Positions 7,791 to 15,981 of a stretch of 26,363 bases of DNA are shown in pieces. The stretch is from positions 1-26,363 of the IMG/VR virus record IMGVR_UViG_3300006874_000113, one strand, 5' to 3'. A program made the position numbers and the translations under genes. Positions within the stretch are counted from its first letter, which is position 1. Each line of letters begins with the position of its first letter. The notes below the pieces were generated by a model. That model saw only the letters and a program-made list of their open reading frames with translations. It did not search any database and was not told the origin of the DNA. Source of the DNA: a virus.

Positions 7791-7980
7791 CTAATAGGAT
7801 TTCATTTTTGTTGGTTGGTGGATATAATTTTTCATAACAGTTTTGACATAGCTGACCACACCCTTCTATGTAAAAATGTCTGTAATCAATATGTGTGTTC
7901 TCTGTGTATGGTGTTTCAGCATCACATGTTACACATTTATCCAATTTGACCTCTTCAACTTCGTTTAGTATTTCGTTCAT
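7786..7980 (-). CDS. Small zinc-ribbon protein, 64 aa
   Basis: Two CxxC knuckles, Cys16/Cys19 and Cys45/Cys48, with an extra Cys41 and His30/His35 between them, are spaced as in a zinc ribbon. Their likely role is to hold one zinc ion. Small proteins of this kind occur throughout phage genomes, and the partner (nucleic acid or protein) is unknown. The ATG overlaps the stop of the fibre gene upstream (ATGA, 7977-7980), so it is probably translated by coupling with that gene. Confidence 0.75.
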   Translation of the reverse strand: MNEILNEVEEVKLDKCVTCDAETPYTENTHIDYRHFYIEGCGQLCQNCYEKLYPPTNKNEILLG

Positions 7981-9221
7981 ATCGCTTTATAATATTCTAA
8001 TATAACAACCCCGTCTTTTCCAGTAAAATCTCCTGCACTTACTGAATCCATTCCACCCGAACCATATCCATTATTACCAAAATATGATGAAATTCGGGAT
8101 TGGCGATCTTTGGAATTATTATTACGAGCTACACCTGTAGTAATATCGATAACATCCCCTAAAGCAATGCTACTAGGAATAGTATTTGCAGTTGGTGTAT
8201 AGGATGTTGGCATCACAGCTGTTTCACCTCCAACTGCAGTAAATGTTTGAGCAACACCGCTAGAATCATATAATGTAACCGATGTGTTACCTCCTGTAGC
8301 TCCTGCAGTTGTTCCACCAGCTCCTACTGATACCGTAACATCTCTCTTTAGCGGATCGCTAGATACCTTCATGTAAAAGATTAATGTTCCACCAGCATTT
8401 CCTGTATATGATCCATTACCAGCAGAACCTCCACCTTGAACTGTTACTTTTACAACATAACAATTATCCGGTAATGTGAACGACCCAGCTCCAATTGAAC
8501 TGAATATTTTTAAATGAGGCAAACCACCCCAAGTAATACGACCATCATATCCGGTATTAACTAATCCTGCTCCGGATTGATTAGAATTATTTGCATATGG
8601 AGAACTAACTGTAAATTGCTGTAATCCTAATGTTACTGCATCTTGAAAGGTAATAGAACTGATATTATCTGATCCAGAACGACCTAATAAACTATTATTA
8701 CCTATAGCTATCGATAACGGGGTTGCATCATTTGCTGTATTATTACCTACAATCACGTTCGATGGTATTGTAGTAATATTATTCAATTCAATTGTTTTAA
8801 CAGCAACCTTACCAGATGTAAGTTGAATTGTTGTATTATCTGGGAGAACATTTAATTGACCAGAAGAAAGCTCCAATCCAGATCCAACAGTTGCAGCAAG
8901 ACCTATTTGAGTATAACCAGTTGAATCGTTAACGTTACCAGAACCGTCAACATTTCGTGCATATAGACCGGTTCCAGATTTAAAGAAATCACCTGGTTGT
9001 GGTGATTGAGCTCCGATTGTGCTAAAATCAGTTGTTTCGCCAAAGAATTTAATACCGGTGTTAAGTCCACCAACAGTTGATCCATCACCAATAAATAGTC
9101 TTCTAGTATCGGTTGTGTACCCTAATTCACCATCTGCTAGAGTCACCGTTTCTCTTTCCGAATTTGTACCTTTACGTATTAGAGCTCGTATAATTGTACT
9201 GTCTGTTATATTGACTGTCAT
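7977..9221 (-). CDS. Tail fibre protein with Mtd-like N-terminus and glycine-rich tip
   Basis: 414 aa. Residues about 13-52 match the pattern of the Mtd-type N-terminal domain (Bordetella phage major tropism determinant): RKGTNSERE, ADGELGYTTDTRRLFIGDGS, TVGGL. The middle is a Thr/Asn/Ser-rich beta shaft with two 'G(N)N' repeats (IVGNNTANDA, AIGNNSLLG). From about 238 it becomes a glycine-rich domain (SFTLPDNCYVVKVTVQGGG, SVGAGGTTAGATGG), ending GKDGVVILEYYKAI, typical of fibre tips whose polyglycine loops contact receptors. It lies directly downstream of a paralogous 667-aa fibre with the same N-terminal domain. Probable role: host recognition. Which fibre binds the receptor is not shown. 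Confidence 0.8.
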   Translation of the reverse strand: MTVNITDSTIIRALIRKGTNSERETVTLADGELGYTTDTRRLFIGDGSTVGGLNTGIKFFGETTDFSTIGAQSPQPGDFFKSGTGLYARNVDGSGNVNDSTGYTQIGLAATVGSGLELSSGQLNVLPDNTTIQLTSGKVAVKTIELNNITTIPSNVIVGNNTANDATPLSIAIGNNSLLGRSGSDNISSITFQDAVTLGLQQFTVSSPYANNSNQSGAGLVNTGYDGRITWGGLPHLKIFSSIGAGSFTLPDNCYVVKVTVQGGGSAGNGSYTGNAGGTLIFYMKVSSDPLKRDVTVSVGAGGTTAGATGGNTSVTLYDSSGVAQTFTAVGGETAVMPTSYTPTANTIPSSIALGDVIDITTGVARNNNSKDRQSRISSYFGNNGYGSGGMDSVSAGDFTGKDGVVILEYYKAI

Positions 9222-9222
9222 A

Positions 9223-11226
9223 TTATCTAAATTTTAAAAGTGTTGCAACATTTACTGTCGTTGAATTATCATCTACCAATGTTTGTTGTGTCTTACCTGG
9301 TATTACTAAACTTGTTTGTGGTATTGTAGATGGTGATGCGACCTTAAATGCATTGTAAAATGATCCTTGTAAAGCAGATACATTTGGTGTACCAGGTGTA
9401 CTATTAGGAGTTACTGTTAGAGTGCTACCTAATCCTACCGTTCTTCTATTAACAACTCCATCTGTATATCCTGGATTAACTGAAGTAAATGTCATTGTTG
9501 GTGATGAATATGAAACTGTATAAACTGTTGAAAAATAAGCATTACCTTGAAGAGCAGTAACAGTTGACGCTGCTAAATCATCTGCAGTTGCATCACCAGA
9601 TATATCTACTTCAATGAAAATGGTTTGATAACCATAATGTTGATATACTTCGGAGATCGTTGGAGCTGCAGTTCCTCCGGTATAGTCATACCAAACACAA
9701 AACCTATTACCATTAGTGTCATACAATAAGAGATACTTACCATCCAATGCAGCAGATGGTGTTGGAAAATTAGCAACTGTATGCACTGCAGCAACTCCAT
9801 TTACCGTAAATGTTTGGGTTGTTGTATTTAATATCAACCAACCAAACATTGCTGCTGATATGGTTCCGGAACCTTCATCACCAGCTGAGTACCCAGAACC
9901 AGATTTAGATTCATAATTATGAGAATTACCATATGTGACTGCGGCATCTCCAATAGCGGAACCACCGCCCTCTGAAAAGGTTTCATTAAAAGTGGTTGTA
10001 TATCCTCTAACTAAATTATGGATGTATATATCACCAATATTAGTTGTATCGTTCCATGCTTCAAATACACGCTCACCTTTTGTATTTTCAATTGAATTAA
10101 CAGCTGCAACAATATTTGAAATTAAAGTTGCTTGAGTTGCATCATAATCACAAGCAACAACAGTTAATTCAGGATGAGCTGCAATATACGCATCTAATGC
10201 TGTATCATCTCCAGGTGTTTGTATAAAGATTGAATACATCGTTCCATCTCCAGATGGAACTAACATACTTTTATCTTGATAATTTGCTGTACTCATATTA
10301 GTGCCAACACCACTCAAACTAATATTGCTAAATGATCCTTGATTGGTAATATAACTAGTTGGTACAGCAGAGTTAATAATTGTTCCTGGAAAATCTTCAC
10401 GATTTAAGAAAAATGATGGCGTTGTTAGTTCGTGTCCGGATAAAACTTGAACGGTTGATCCTACTTCACCTAAATATCGCCTCACTTCATTTGAATATTG
10501 AGCTGATGAAGCTGTAATTGCTCCGGTTAATCTCGATGCATCAATTTTAGTTGCTGTTGAGCGATTAACACCGGTCATCAATAGATTTGCATCTGCATCA
10601 GATGCAATGGGATATGTTGGAGCAGTACCTAATTTAACTTTATCTGCACTAGACATAAACCCGGGGGTTGAAGTAGTTGCATTGGCATGGTGTTGAGTTG
10701 CGGTGGATGTATCGATATATCCGAGACCACCATGAGAAATATCTGTCAACTTCCCGACTTCTAATGCACCGGCATTAAATCCCAAGAATGCTAATGTTTG
10801 AGCATCACCAGCTAAATCGATTTCAGGACCAGAACCACCAATTACCAAACCATCACCGACTGATGAAATAGTAACAGCAGATGGGTCGACATAGAGTTTA
10901 TTATCAGAATTGTATTTAATTGTAGAATTATCAACCCGTGGACTTAAAGCTAACCAATGTTCGGGGTTTGAGTAATCGGATCCAGATAAACAATAAAAGA
11001 TATTATTTTCAAATACAAAATCACCTACTTCTGCATTAGTAGATGTTGCAGAATTTACAAGAAAATTCTTAGCACCAGCAGAAATACCACCTAGTGTTGT
11101 TCCATCGCCAACGTATAACCGTTTAGTATCTGTAGTAAACCCGGGTTCGCCTGAATTAAGTATTACCTGTTTACGATCTAAATTTACACCTCTACGAAAT
11201 TTAATTTTAGATGCATTTACTTGCAT
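9223..11226 (-). CDS. Large tail fibre protein with Mtd-like N-terminus
   Basis: 667 aa from the ATG at 11226. A longer reading to 11232 needs TTG and would destroy the 6-nt spacing to the CTAAATA box. Residues about 7-50 repeat the module of the neighbouring fibre (KFRRGVNLDRKQ, GEPGFTTDTKRLYVGDGTTLGG). The remainder is beta-rich, low in charge and rich in Thr, Ser, Asn and Gly. Around 180-200 a segment (HHANATTSTPGFMSSADKVKLG) matches the short motif common to trimeric phage fibre shafts. No catalytic or lectin motif is recognised in the C-terminal 300 residues. It is followed by the second fibre with one base between the genes, so the two are made together. Confidence 0.8.
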   Translation of the reverse strand: MQVNASKIKFRRGVNLDRKQVILNSGEPGFTTDTKRLYVGDGTTLGGISAGAKNFLVNSATSTNAEVGDFVFENNIFYCLSGSDYSNPEHWLALSPRVDNSTIKYNSDNKLYVDPSAVTISSVGDGLVIGGSGPEIDLAGDAQTLAFLGFNAGALEVGKLTDISHGGLGYIDTSTATQHHANATTSTPGFMSSADKVKLGTAPTYPIASDADANLLMTGVNRSTATKIDASRLTGAITASSAQYSNEVRRYLGEVGSTVQVLSGHELTTPSFFLNREDFPGTIINSAVPTSYITNQGSFSNISLSGVGTNMSTANYQDKSMLVPSGDGTMYSIFIQTPGDDTALDAYIAAHPELTVVACDYDATQATLISNIVAAVNSIENTKGERVFEAWNDTTNIGDIYIHNLVRGYTTTFNETFSEGGGSAIGDAAVTYGNSHNYESKSGSGYSAGDEGSGTISAAMFGWLILNTTTQTFTVNGVAAVHTVANFPTPSAALDGKYLLLYDTNGNRFCVWYDYTGGTAAPTISEVYQHYGYQTIFIEVDISGDATADDLAASTVTALQGNAYFSTVYTVSYSSPTMTFTSVNPGYTDGVVNRRTVGLGSTLTVTPNSTPGTPNVSALQGSFYNAFKVASPSTIPQTSLVIPGKTQQTLVDDNSTTVNVATLLKFR

Positions 11227-11232
11227 ATTCAA

Positions 11233-11239
11233 TATTTAG
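11233..11239 (-). promoter_or_regulatory. Late-promoter-like box CTAAATA
   Basis: CTAAATA, then TTGAAT, then the ATG at 11226 (6-nt gap). It decides the start of the 667-aa fibre in favour of ATG over the TTG at 11232. Confidence 0.45.
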
Positions 11240-11241
11240 TC

Positions 11242-11454
11242 TTAAACCTCTAGAGAACATGTAAAATCATACTCATTAATACATGCACTTATATTATCTT
11301 TTTTTATTCGAAATTTTTGATTAATACATTCTTCAATTGAACTGTATATAATCACACCAAATACGCATTTTTTTGTTTGTTTAGTAACAGCGTATATAAA
11401 TTCTGCAGAGGGTGTTTTACGTAGCATGTAAAATTTAATATCCGCATTACTCAT
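11242..11454 (-). CDS. Hypothetical protein, 70 aa
   Basis: Not recognised. Basic, with three strands (DIKFYMLRK, EFIYAVTKQTKKCVFGVIIYS), a helix (IEECINQKFRI) and four cysteines without zinc-type spacing. The ATG lies one base past the stop of the 200-aa gene, suggesting coupled translation. Confidence 0.7.
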   Translation of the reverse strand: MSNADIKFYMLRKTPSAEFIYAVTKQTKKCVFGVIIYSSIEECINQKFRIKKDNISACINEYDFTCSLEV

Positions 11455-11455
11455 A

Positions 11456-12058
11456 TTATAAAATCGATTGTATCAACACTTCATCATTCCGACCAGATCT
11501 TTCATTTCCTGTAGGATACAAAATTATACCGACTTTTCCGTGATATTTACCTTCATGATATATTTGGGCTCTTTCTCCTCCAGTTATCTGTAAATCTTGT
11601 CCCATGTCGATAAATCCTTCAACTATTTCTTCGTCAATCTTAAGATGTACACCATACCCGTTCATTACAACTTCATCAAAATCTACATCACTTGTTAATA
11701 TTGGAATACTCTCCGGAGGTTCTGCTTGTTTGATGAGTGTAATCATTTCATTATGATTAGGTAAAACCGGGTTTATATAAGTTGTTTCAAGAGCTTCACA
11801 AAAGTTTACTGGTATGGATATAAACGGGTGATCGCTAATAGGGTCAGGAATATATTCAACACTATACGGGGACAGTCTATAACCATGTTCATTGATTGGA
11901 GGTGCAATCAACTCTATTGGGTTAGGGTTAACTATTACTTCAGGTACATCGACCTTAGAATTTTCTGAATAATATGCTTCTTCAATTGACCAACCATGTT
12001 TTTCTAAAAAACTTAATTTACTTTTTGGTCTAATTAAGTTAGTAATCCATTTTAGCAT
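11456..12058 (-). CDS. Hypothetical protein, 200 aa
   Basis: Not recognised. The first 30 residues are basic and helical (MLKWITNLIRPKSKLSFLEKH). Residues 35-105 are Pro-rich and probably extended (VIVNPNPIELIAPP, SPYSVEYIPDPI). The last 80 residues form a compact beta domain (VDFDEVVMNGYGVHLKIDEEIVEG, HEGKYHGKVGIILYPTG) resembling a small barrel. It may be a structural adaptor because it lies between the fibre genes and the 91-aa fibre-associated gene, but this rests on position only. GTAAATA ends 5 nt before the ATG. Confidence 0.75.
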   Translation of the reverse strand: MLKWITNLIRPKSKLSFLEKHGWSIEEAYYSENSKVDVPEVIVNPNPIELIAPPINEHGYRLSPYSVEYIPDPISDHPFISIPVNFCEALETTYINPVLPNHNEMITLIKQAEPPESIPILTSDVDFDEVVMNGYGVHLKIDEEIVEGFIDMGQDLQITGGERAQIYHEGKYHGKVGIILYPTGNERSGRNDEVLIQSIL

Positions 12059-12063
12059 TTAAC

Positions 12064-12070
12064 TATTTAC
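12064..12070 (-). promoter_or_regulatory. Late-promoter-like box GTAAATA
   Basis: GTAAATA, then GTTAA, then the ATG at 12058 (5-nt gap), in the 30-bp gap after the 91-aa gene. Confidence 0.4.
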
Positions 12071-12088
12071 ATTACCAATACATATATA

Positions 12089-12364
12089 TCAACTAACATT
12101 AGTGATAATACCATTAGTGATAGTAATAGTAGCAGTACCACCTGGTGTATTAACAGTTAAGCTTTCAGATACACCTTGCAAACCATCTGAATAAATTTCG
12201 GATGTACTTAACGAAATAACACTTAAATTGGCGAATCCATTAGTTCCATTCAAACCAGAGGTTGCATTAAATGTTGAATCGATTAAATCCCCAAATTCGC
12301 TTTCGGTTGGGACATCCCCTGTTTCAAAATACGCTTTTAATTCAGATACTGTTTTTATAGCCAT
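12089..12364 (-). CDS. Small fibre-associated/structural protein, 91 aa
   Basis: Residues 7-29 carry the motif SELKAYFETGDVPTESEF followed by a DLIDSTF helix, seen at the N-terminus of many phage tail-fibre and structural proteins, in my recollection mostly from Bacteroidota phages. The remainder is Thr-, Gly- and Ser-rich strand (ESLTVNTPGGTATITITNG). The protein is short enough to be an adaptor or a trimerisation/anchor module acting with the fibres downstream. Its start lies 8 nt after a perfect TATAAATA box that overlaps the portal gene's stop codon. Confidence 0.7.
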   Translation of the reverse strand: MAIKTVSELKAYFETGDVPTESEFGDLIDSTFNATSGLNGTNGFANLSVISLSTSEIYSDGLQGVSESLTVNTPGGTATITITNGIITNVS

Positions 12365-12372
12365 TGCATCTA

Positions 12373-12380
12373 TATTTATA
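12373..12380 (-). promoter_or_regulatory. Late-promoter-like box TATAAATA
   Basis: Exact T4-late-type core overlapping the TAA stop of the portal gene. It is followed by TAGATGCA and the ATG at 12364 (8-nt gap). It shares the string TATAAATATAGATG with the box before the protease gene at 15939. Confidence 0.5.
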
Positions 12381-14145
12381 CAGCTGGTGGTGGTTCTTCT
12401 TGAGTTGGAGGTACTGGTTCTTCAGCACCAGTAACATCGGGTCCGCCTTCTCCTGGAGGTGGTCCAAAATCTGGTGGAAGACCGCCACCCATTGGCGCTG
12501 CACCTCCCATAGCCCCCATACCTGGTTCAAGCCCTTCACCTTGTTCTCCACCTGCAACCATAACATCTCTCCAATTTGGTCCAGAGGATTCAATTTGCAT
12601 TAATTCCCATTGAAGTTCTTTATCTCTTCTCAACATTTCCCGATTTGCTTTGATTTCAATATCAGTCCAATTGAGATATTTCTTTTGAGCCCATGTATTT
12701 GAAACAAATTCACTACTAGTTAAAGAGGTCCAATTATTAACTCGTAATTCGAGTTTTTGTTGTTCTCTCATTTCAAAGAAGTTAGACGGTACATTAAATG
12801 CGACATCTAATTGAGTTTCTTTGAGCTTATATTTATCCCATAGTTTCTTTAATTTTAAGTGTGTAATGAACCCATTTTTTAAACCTGCAGCAAACTGCAT
12901 TTGCAAACGAATAATAAATCTAGCAAATTTCAGCTCTTCCCTTAAAATATCAACACCATCTTGAAACGACTGTTCTGGATTAAGTCTAGTTACAGGTACT
13001 TTAAGAGATTTGTATAATTTCTTCATGAAATACATCAAATCTTCTAATTCACCTAAATTTTGTCCTCCCGCTAATGTAGTAACAGATGTACCTTCACTCC
13101 CAGCACGTTTAGCAAACCAAAACGAATCCAACATAGACTGGGGGGAAAATTTCTGGACTGTTCCGTTTTGATCTTGATCGTATGTATGCCGACTCCAATA
13201 TTTTTGCTGAAGAGATCGTAAATAACCTTCAGCTTTCGGTGGAGACATATTACCTACGTCAACATTAAATACGAGCTTTTCTGGAGCACGAACTAACCTA
13301 TAAATAACTATTGCATCTTCAATTAATGATAATTGTCGATAAGCTCTTCTAGCATTTTCAAGGTATGGTAATCGAATTGTTTTATTATCATTCCAGATAC
13401 CAGAATTGATATATGTAACTTGATTCTTATCCATCGGGATAAGTTGCATATCTTCAATTTTAGTTGGATTTTCTTCGTTGAAAACTGGCTTTCTTAATAG
13501 GAATCCTTGGATAATACTGTTTTGAATATTACCAAATATCGGGTCAATTAATTCTGTTGGTATTTGAACAACACCTAAAATACCTTCATGTGGGTACTCT
13601 TTATGAATAATATGTTCCCAATATACTTCTCCTTCAACTAATAATTGTCTAAAATATTCCCACCCTTTATGTTCAAAATCAAAGTAATTAACGAATGTTT
13701 GAAATTCTTTTTGTAAACATTCCTGGTGATCAGTTTTAAATTCTCTTTGAATGAAATTCAATTTCAAAATATCTCCATTGATATCTTTATTGATAATTTC
13801 ATCACAAATTTCATCTAATGCATCACCAACCTCAGCAAATGCTGCCATAACCCGGTAATCTCGAATTCTAGCTGCTTTATCCTGTTGGATATTAGCATAC
13901 ATGTATTCTTGAAACCCTTTATCCATTGCGATATCACCAACAGATGAGTTGTTAACTTGTGTAGATGATGATATTGACTGTCGTTGTAATGCATCTTCAC
14001 GGCGACTGCCTTCACCTTGAAATAATTTGTATTTTGGGTTTACATCAGATAATGTTTCGACTGTTTGATATGATTGATATGGAAGCCTGCTTTGAACAAA
14101 CTTCATCATTGATCTGCCGAAAGTGTTTTTATTTCCTTGTCCCAT
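12376..14145 (-). CDS. 20: Portal vertex protein, T4 gp20-like
   Basis: 589 aa (T4 gp20 is 524). The family signature is strong: IYRLVRAPEKLVFNVDVGNM (281-300), PKAEGYLR, a QSMLDSFWFAKRAGSEGT block (336-353), TTLAGGQNLGELEDL (356-370), YFMKKLYKSLKVPVTRL (372-388). It would form the dodecameric ring at the capsid vertex through which DNA is packaged. The clip, wing and stem regions appear complete. The last ~65 residues are a Gly/Pro-rich tail (GGGLPPDFGPPPGEGG) absent from T4 gp20, probably disordered. It starts nine bases after the protease gene stop. In T4 the sheath and tube genes 18 and 19 lie just upstream. Here a serine protease does. Confidence 0.95.
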   Translation of the reverse strand: MGQGNKNTFGRSMMKFVQSRLPYQSYQTVETLSDVNPKYKLFQGEGSRREDALQRQSISSSTQVNNSSVGDIAMDKGFQEYMYANIQQDKAARIRDYRVMAAFAEVGDALDEICDEIINKDINGDILKLNFIQREFKTDHQECLQKEFQTFVNYFDFEHKGWEYFRQLLVEGEVYWEHIIHKEYPHEGILGVVQIPTELIDPIFGNIQNSIIQGFLLRKPVFNEENPTKIEDMQLIPMDKNQVTYINSGIWNDNKTIRLPYLENARRAYRQLSLIEDAIVIYRLVRAPEKLVFNVDVGNMSPPKAEGYLRSLQQKYWSRHTYDQDQNGTVQKFSPQSMLDSFWFAKRAGSEGTSVTTLAGGQNLGELEDLMYFMKKLYKSLKVPVTRLNPEQSFQDGVDILREELKFARFIIRLQMQFAAGLKNGFITHLKLKKLWDKYKLKETQLDVAFNVPSNFFEMREQQKLELRVNNWTSLTSSEFVSNTWAQKKYLNWTDIEIKANREMLRRDKELQWELMQIESSGPNWRDVMVAGGEQGEGLEPGMGAMGGAAPMGGGLPPDFGPPPGEGGPDVTGAEEPVPPTQEEPPPAV

Positions 14146-14154
14146 ATAATGTAA

Positions 14155-15933
14155 TTATGCTAATTGTTTCCAAATATTAACTCTATTAATAGTACCATCA
14201 CCACCTAATTGACTGTTAATTACTGACTGCACCTCATTTAAAAAGGCTGTTTGAGCGTAATTTGGTCCTGTAACTATAGTATGTGTCATAGATAGAAGTA
14301 ATATGTCGCTGTTATAAACTAAAAACCACGGGTTACCACTATCTCCTGAAGATAACCCGGATGGAAACCATAATGTACGATCTGGTAATAACGTACAAGC
14401 TGTACTTAAATTAGTTGTAGTATTTAAGGTAATTCGGTTACCCCCAGATGTTGAACCACAAGACCATGGTAATATTTGGTTATTTAATCCTACAGCAAAT
14501 GCATTGTCTAAGCATGTTGTTGTTCCAAAAGATCTACCGCCACCTACAATAATAGGAAATGAAAATGCAGGTATGGATTCACCTCCAGAAAAGTTTTTCA
14601 GTTCTGCAAATTTATATATTTTAATATCCGGGTCAGTAATAGGAGCAGCTAATTTACCAATAGCAACATCAGTATAATACCCATTTAATACAGAAGTCTG
14701 ATTAAAATAACATCCTTGTAAACCGGCACTATTTGTTGCAAAACAATCAATCGTAGCTTTTACACGATTACCGTCTGGTTTAATAAAATTGATATCATAC
14801 CCTGTAATTAAACCACCATATTGAGAATCCCCGAGTACTGTATTATGCGGTGTATTATGAGCAGCTACCAGAAAATGTCGATCGGTAATCATAATGTAAT
14901 TTGAAAACTCAACATTTAAAGTACATGCTCCGTTTTGGTAGAAGGTTGAACTGTTTCCACAACATGTTACAGGTGAAAATGACTCTGCAGTTAAACACGT
15001 ATAACATGCTGCGTATGATACACCTGACACATTAACAATATTTCTATTTGGATACACCCATGAAGATGTATTGATATTACCACCACTACAATTGATATAA
15101 TTATATGTAAATGAATTTGCTGCGGTAATAGAACTAACCGAATTTAATCCAAAACAATTAAACGTTGTATTTGTGTTATTTACAAACGGTGTATAACAAT
15201 CTATGTATCCGCATGTAGTCTCGCTAGTAGTAATTGATGGAGTTAAAGATACTGACGGTGTTCTACTTCTAGTTGGTGTTGGGTACGGTGATGGTGTTTG
15301 AGATCTTGTCGGTGTAACACAACAAGATGGTGATGATTGCGATGTCGGTGATTTAGATTGTGTCTGTGTTGGTGTTCTAGTATAGGTATATGTCGGTGTT
15401 GGTGTTACTCCATCACTCTTCGTCGGTGTTTGGGTTTTGGTTTGTGTTCTTGTTGGTGTTTCGGTTAAAGTACATGTAATTGTAGATGTTTTTGTTCTCG
15501 TTTGAGTGGCTGTCGAACTGTGTGTAAGACTAATTGTTATAGTTGGTGTTCTTGTTGGTGTTTGTGTTTTTGTTTGTGTTCTTGTAGGTGTTTGGGTCCT
15601 CGTTTCTGTTATAGTTGGTGTTTGAGTCCGGGTACTTGTTGGTGTTTGAGTATAAGTCTTGGTATATGTCGGGGTTAATGGTGGTGTGTTTGATCTTGTT
15701 ACAGTCCTAGTATTTGTTTGTGTGATCGTTCCTGTTATCGTTGGTGTTACTGCTGATGTACCGGTTTTAGTCGGCGATGGTGTTATTGTCGTTGTTGGTG
15801 ATGGTGTATAAACAAATGATGTTGATGGAGTTACAGCTGGTATGCCGTGAACATTTGCTTTAGCCCAGTTTGATCCATATTGAGGACCGCCTGCGCTATT
15901 AACAAGATCTCTAAATGTAGGTATTTGAGCCAC
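14155..15933 (-). CDS. Thr/Pro-rich stalk fused to a chymotrypsin-fold serine protease
   Basis: 592 aa, start GTG at 15933 (an ATG two bases earlier is out of frame). There is no signal peptide. Residues 1-34 may be an anchoring module. Residues 35-240 are a stalk with about 80 Thr in 206 positions, often every second residue (TQTPTRTQTKTQTPTRTPT). Residues 241-345 hold nine Cys, including C310-C313 and a CC pair at 324-325. The rest reads as an S1-type protease: VAAHN with His359, a DVAIGKL segment with Asp422, and SSGDSGNPW with Ser532, the triad order and rough spacing of trypsin relatives (Ser532 equals Ser195). Gapless alignment puts Gly at position 189, so trypsin-like Lys/Arg cleavage is not expected. 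Neighbours are portal and tail genes. Likely a virion-surface or assembly protease. The target is unknown. Confidence 0.85.
   Translation of the reverse strand: MAQIPTFRDLVNSAGGPQYGSNWAKANVHGIPAVTPSTSFVYTPSPTTTITPSPTKTGTSAVTPTITGTITQTNTRTVTRSNTPPLTPTYTKTYTQTPTSTRTQTPTITETRTQTPTRTQTKTQTPTRTPTITISLTHSSTATQTRTKTSTITCTLTETPTRTQTKTQTPTKSDGVTPTPTYTYTRTPTQTQSKSPTSQSSPSCCVTPTRSQTPSPYPTPTRSRTPSVSLTPSITTSETTCGYIDCYTPFVNNTNTTFNCFGLNSVSSITAANSFTYNYINCSGGNINTSSWVYPNRNIVNVSGVSYAACYTCLTAESFSPVTCCGNSSTFYQNGACTLNVEFSNYIMITDRHFLVAAHNTPHNTVLGDSQYGGLITGYDINFIKPDGNRVKATIDCFATNSAGLQGCYFNQTSVLNGYYTDVAIGKLAAPITDPDIKIYKFAELKNFSGGESIPAFSFPIIVGGGRSFGTTTCLDNAFAVGLNNQILPWSCGSTSGGNRITLNTTTNLSTACTLLPDRTLWFPSGLSSGDSGNPWFLVYNSDILLLSMTHTIVTGPNYAQTAFLNEVQSVINSQLGGDGTINRVNIWKQLA
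15214..15831 (-). repeat. Degenerate Thr/Pro codon repeat (stalk of the protease)
   Basis: The minus strand encodes an irregular T-x-T-P repeat over about 206 codons. On the plus strand this appears as runs of GTTGGTGTTTGTGTT-like units. Units differ in length and in the residue between threonines, so it is a diverged low-complexity tract and not a recent exact tandem duplication. Such tracts change length easily by slippage. Confidence 0.85.
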
Positions 15934-15938
15934 ATCTA

Positions 15939-15946
15939 TATTTATA
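15939..15946 (-). promoter_or_regulatory. Late-promoter-like box TATAAATA before the protease
   Basis: Exact T4-late-type core, then TAGAT, then the GTG start at 15933 (5-nt gap). It lies in the outgoing arm of the hairpin at 15940-15981, so the protease gene seems to be set off as its own transcription unit. Confidence 0.55.
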
Positions 15947-15981
15947 AAAGAAATAGTAATTTAAACTATTCTTTTATAAAT
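15940..15981 (-). terminator. AT-rich hairpin after the 167-aa gene, terminator-like
   Basis: Bases 15940-15957 pair with 15965-15981 in a 17-bp stem with one bulged A and a 7-nt loop (AATTTAA). The stem begins right after the TAA of the 167-aa gene (15982-15984). On the minus strand the second arm is U-rich (TTTCTTTTAT). The stem is almost all A-T, so its strength as a terminator is uncertain. Confidence 0.45.

Noticed and set aside
7977-11226. Diversity-generating retroelement, suggested by the Mtd-like head
   Set aside because: No reverse transcriptase gene, no Avd-like gene and no template/variable repeat pair seen; the C-termini are not the C-type lectin fold.
12342-12603. Frames on both strands within the portal C-terminus (64-83 aa)
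   Set aside because: They are by-products of the Gly/Pro-rich codon run of the portal tail; they contain Trp-, Gln- or Leu-rich low-complexity strings and no start signals.
15214-15831. CRISPR-like or tandem DNA repeat array
   Set aside because: Units vary in length and sequence and keep one reading frame. There are no constant repeats with unique spacers. It is a degenerate Thr/Pro coding tract.
15933-15935. ATG at 15935 as start of the protease gene
   Set aside because: It is out of frame with the protease. The GTG at 15933 is in frame and 5 nt after the TATAAATA box.
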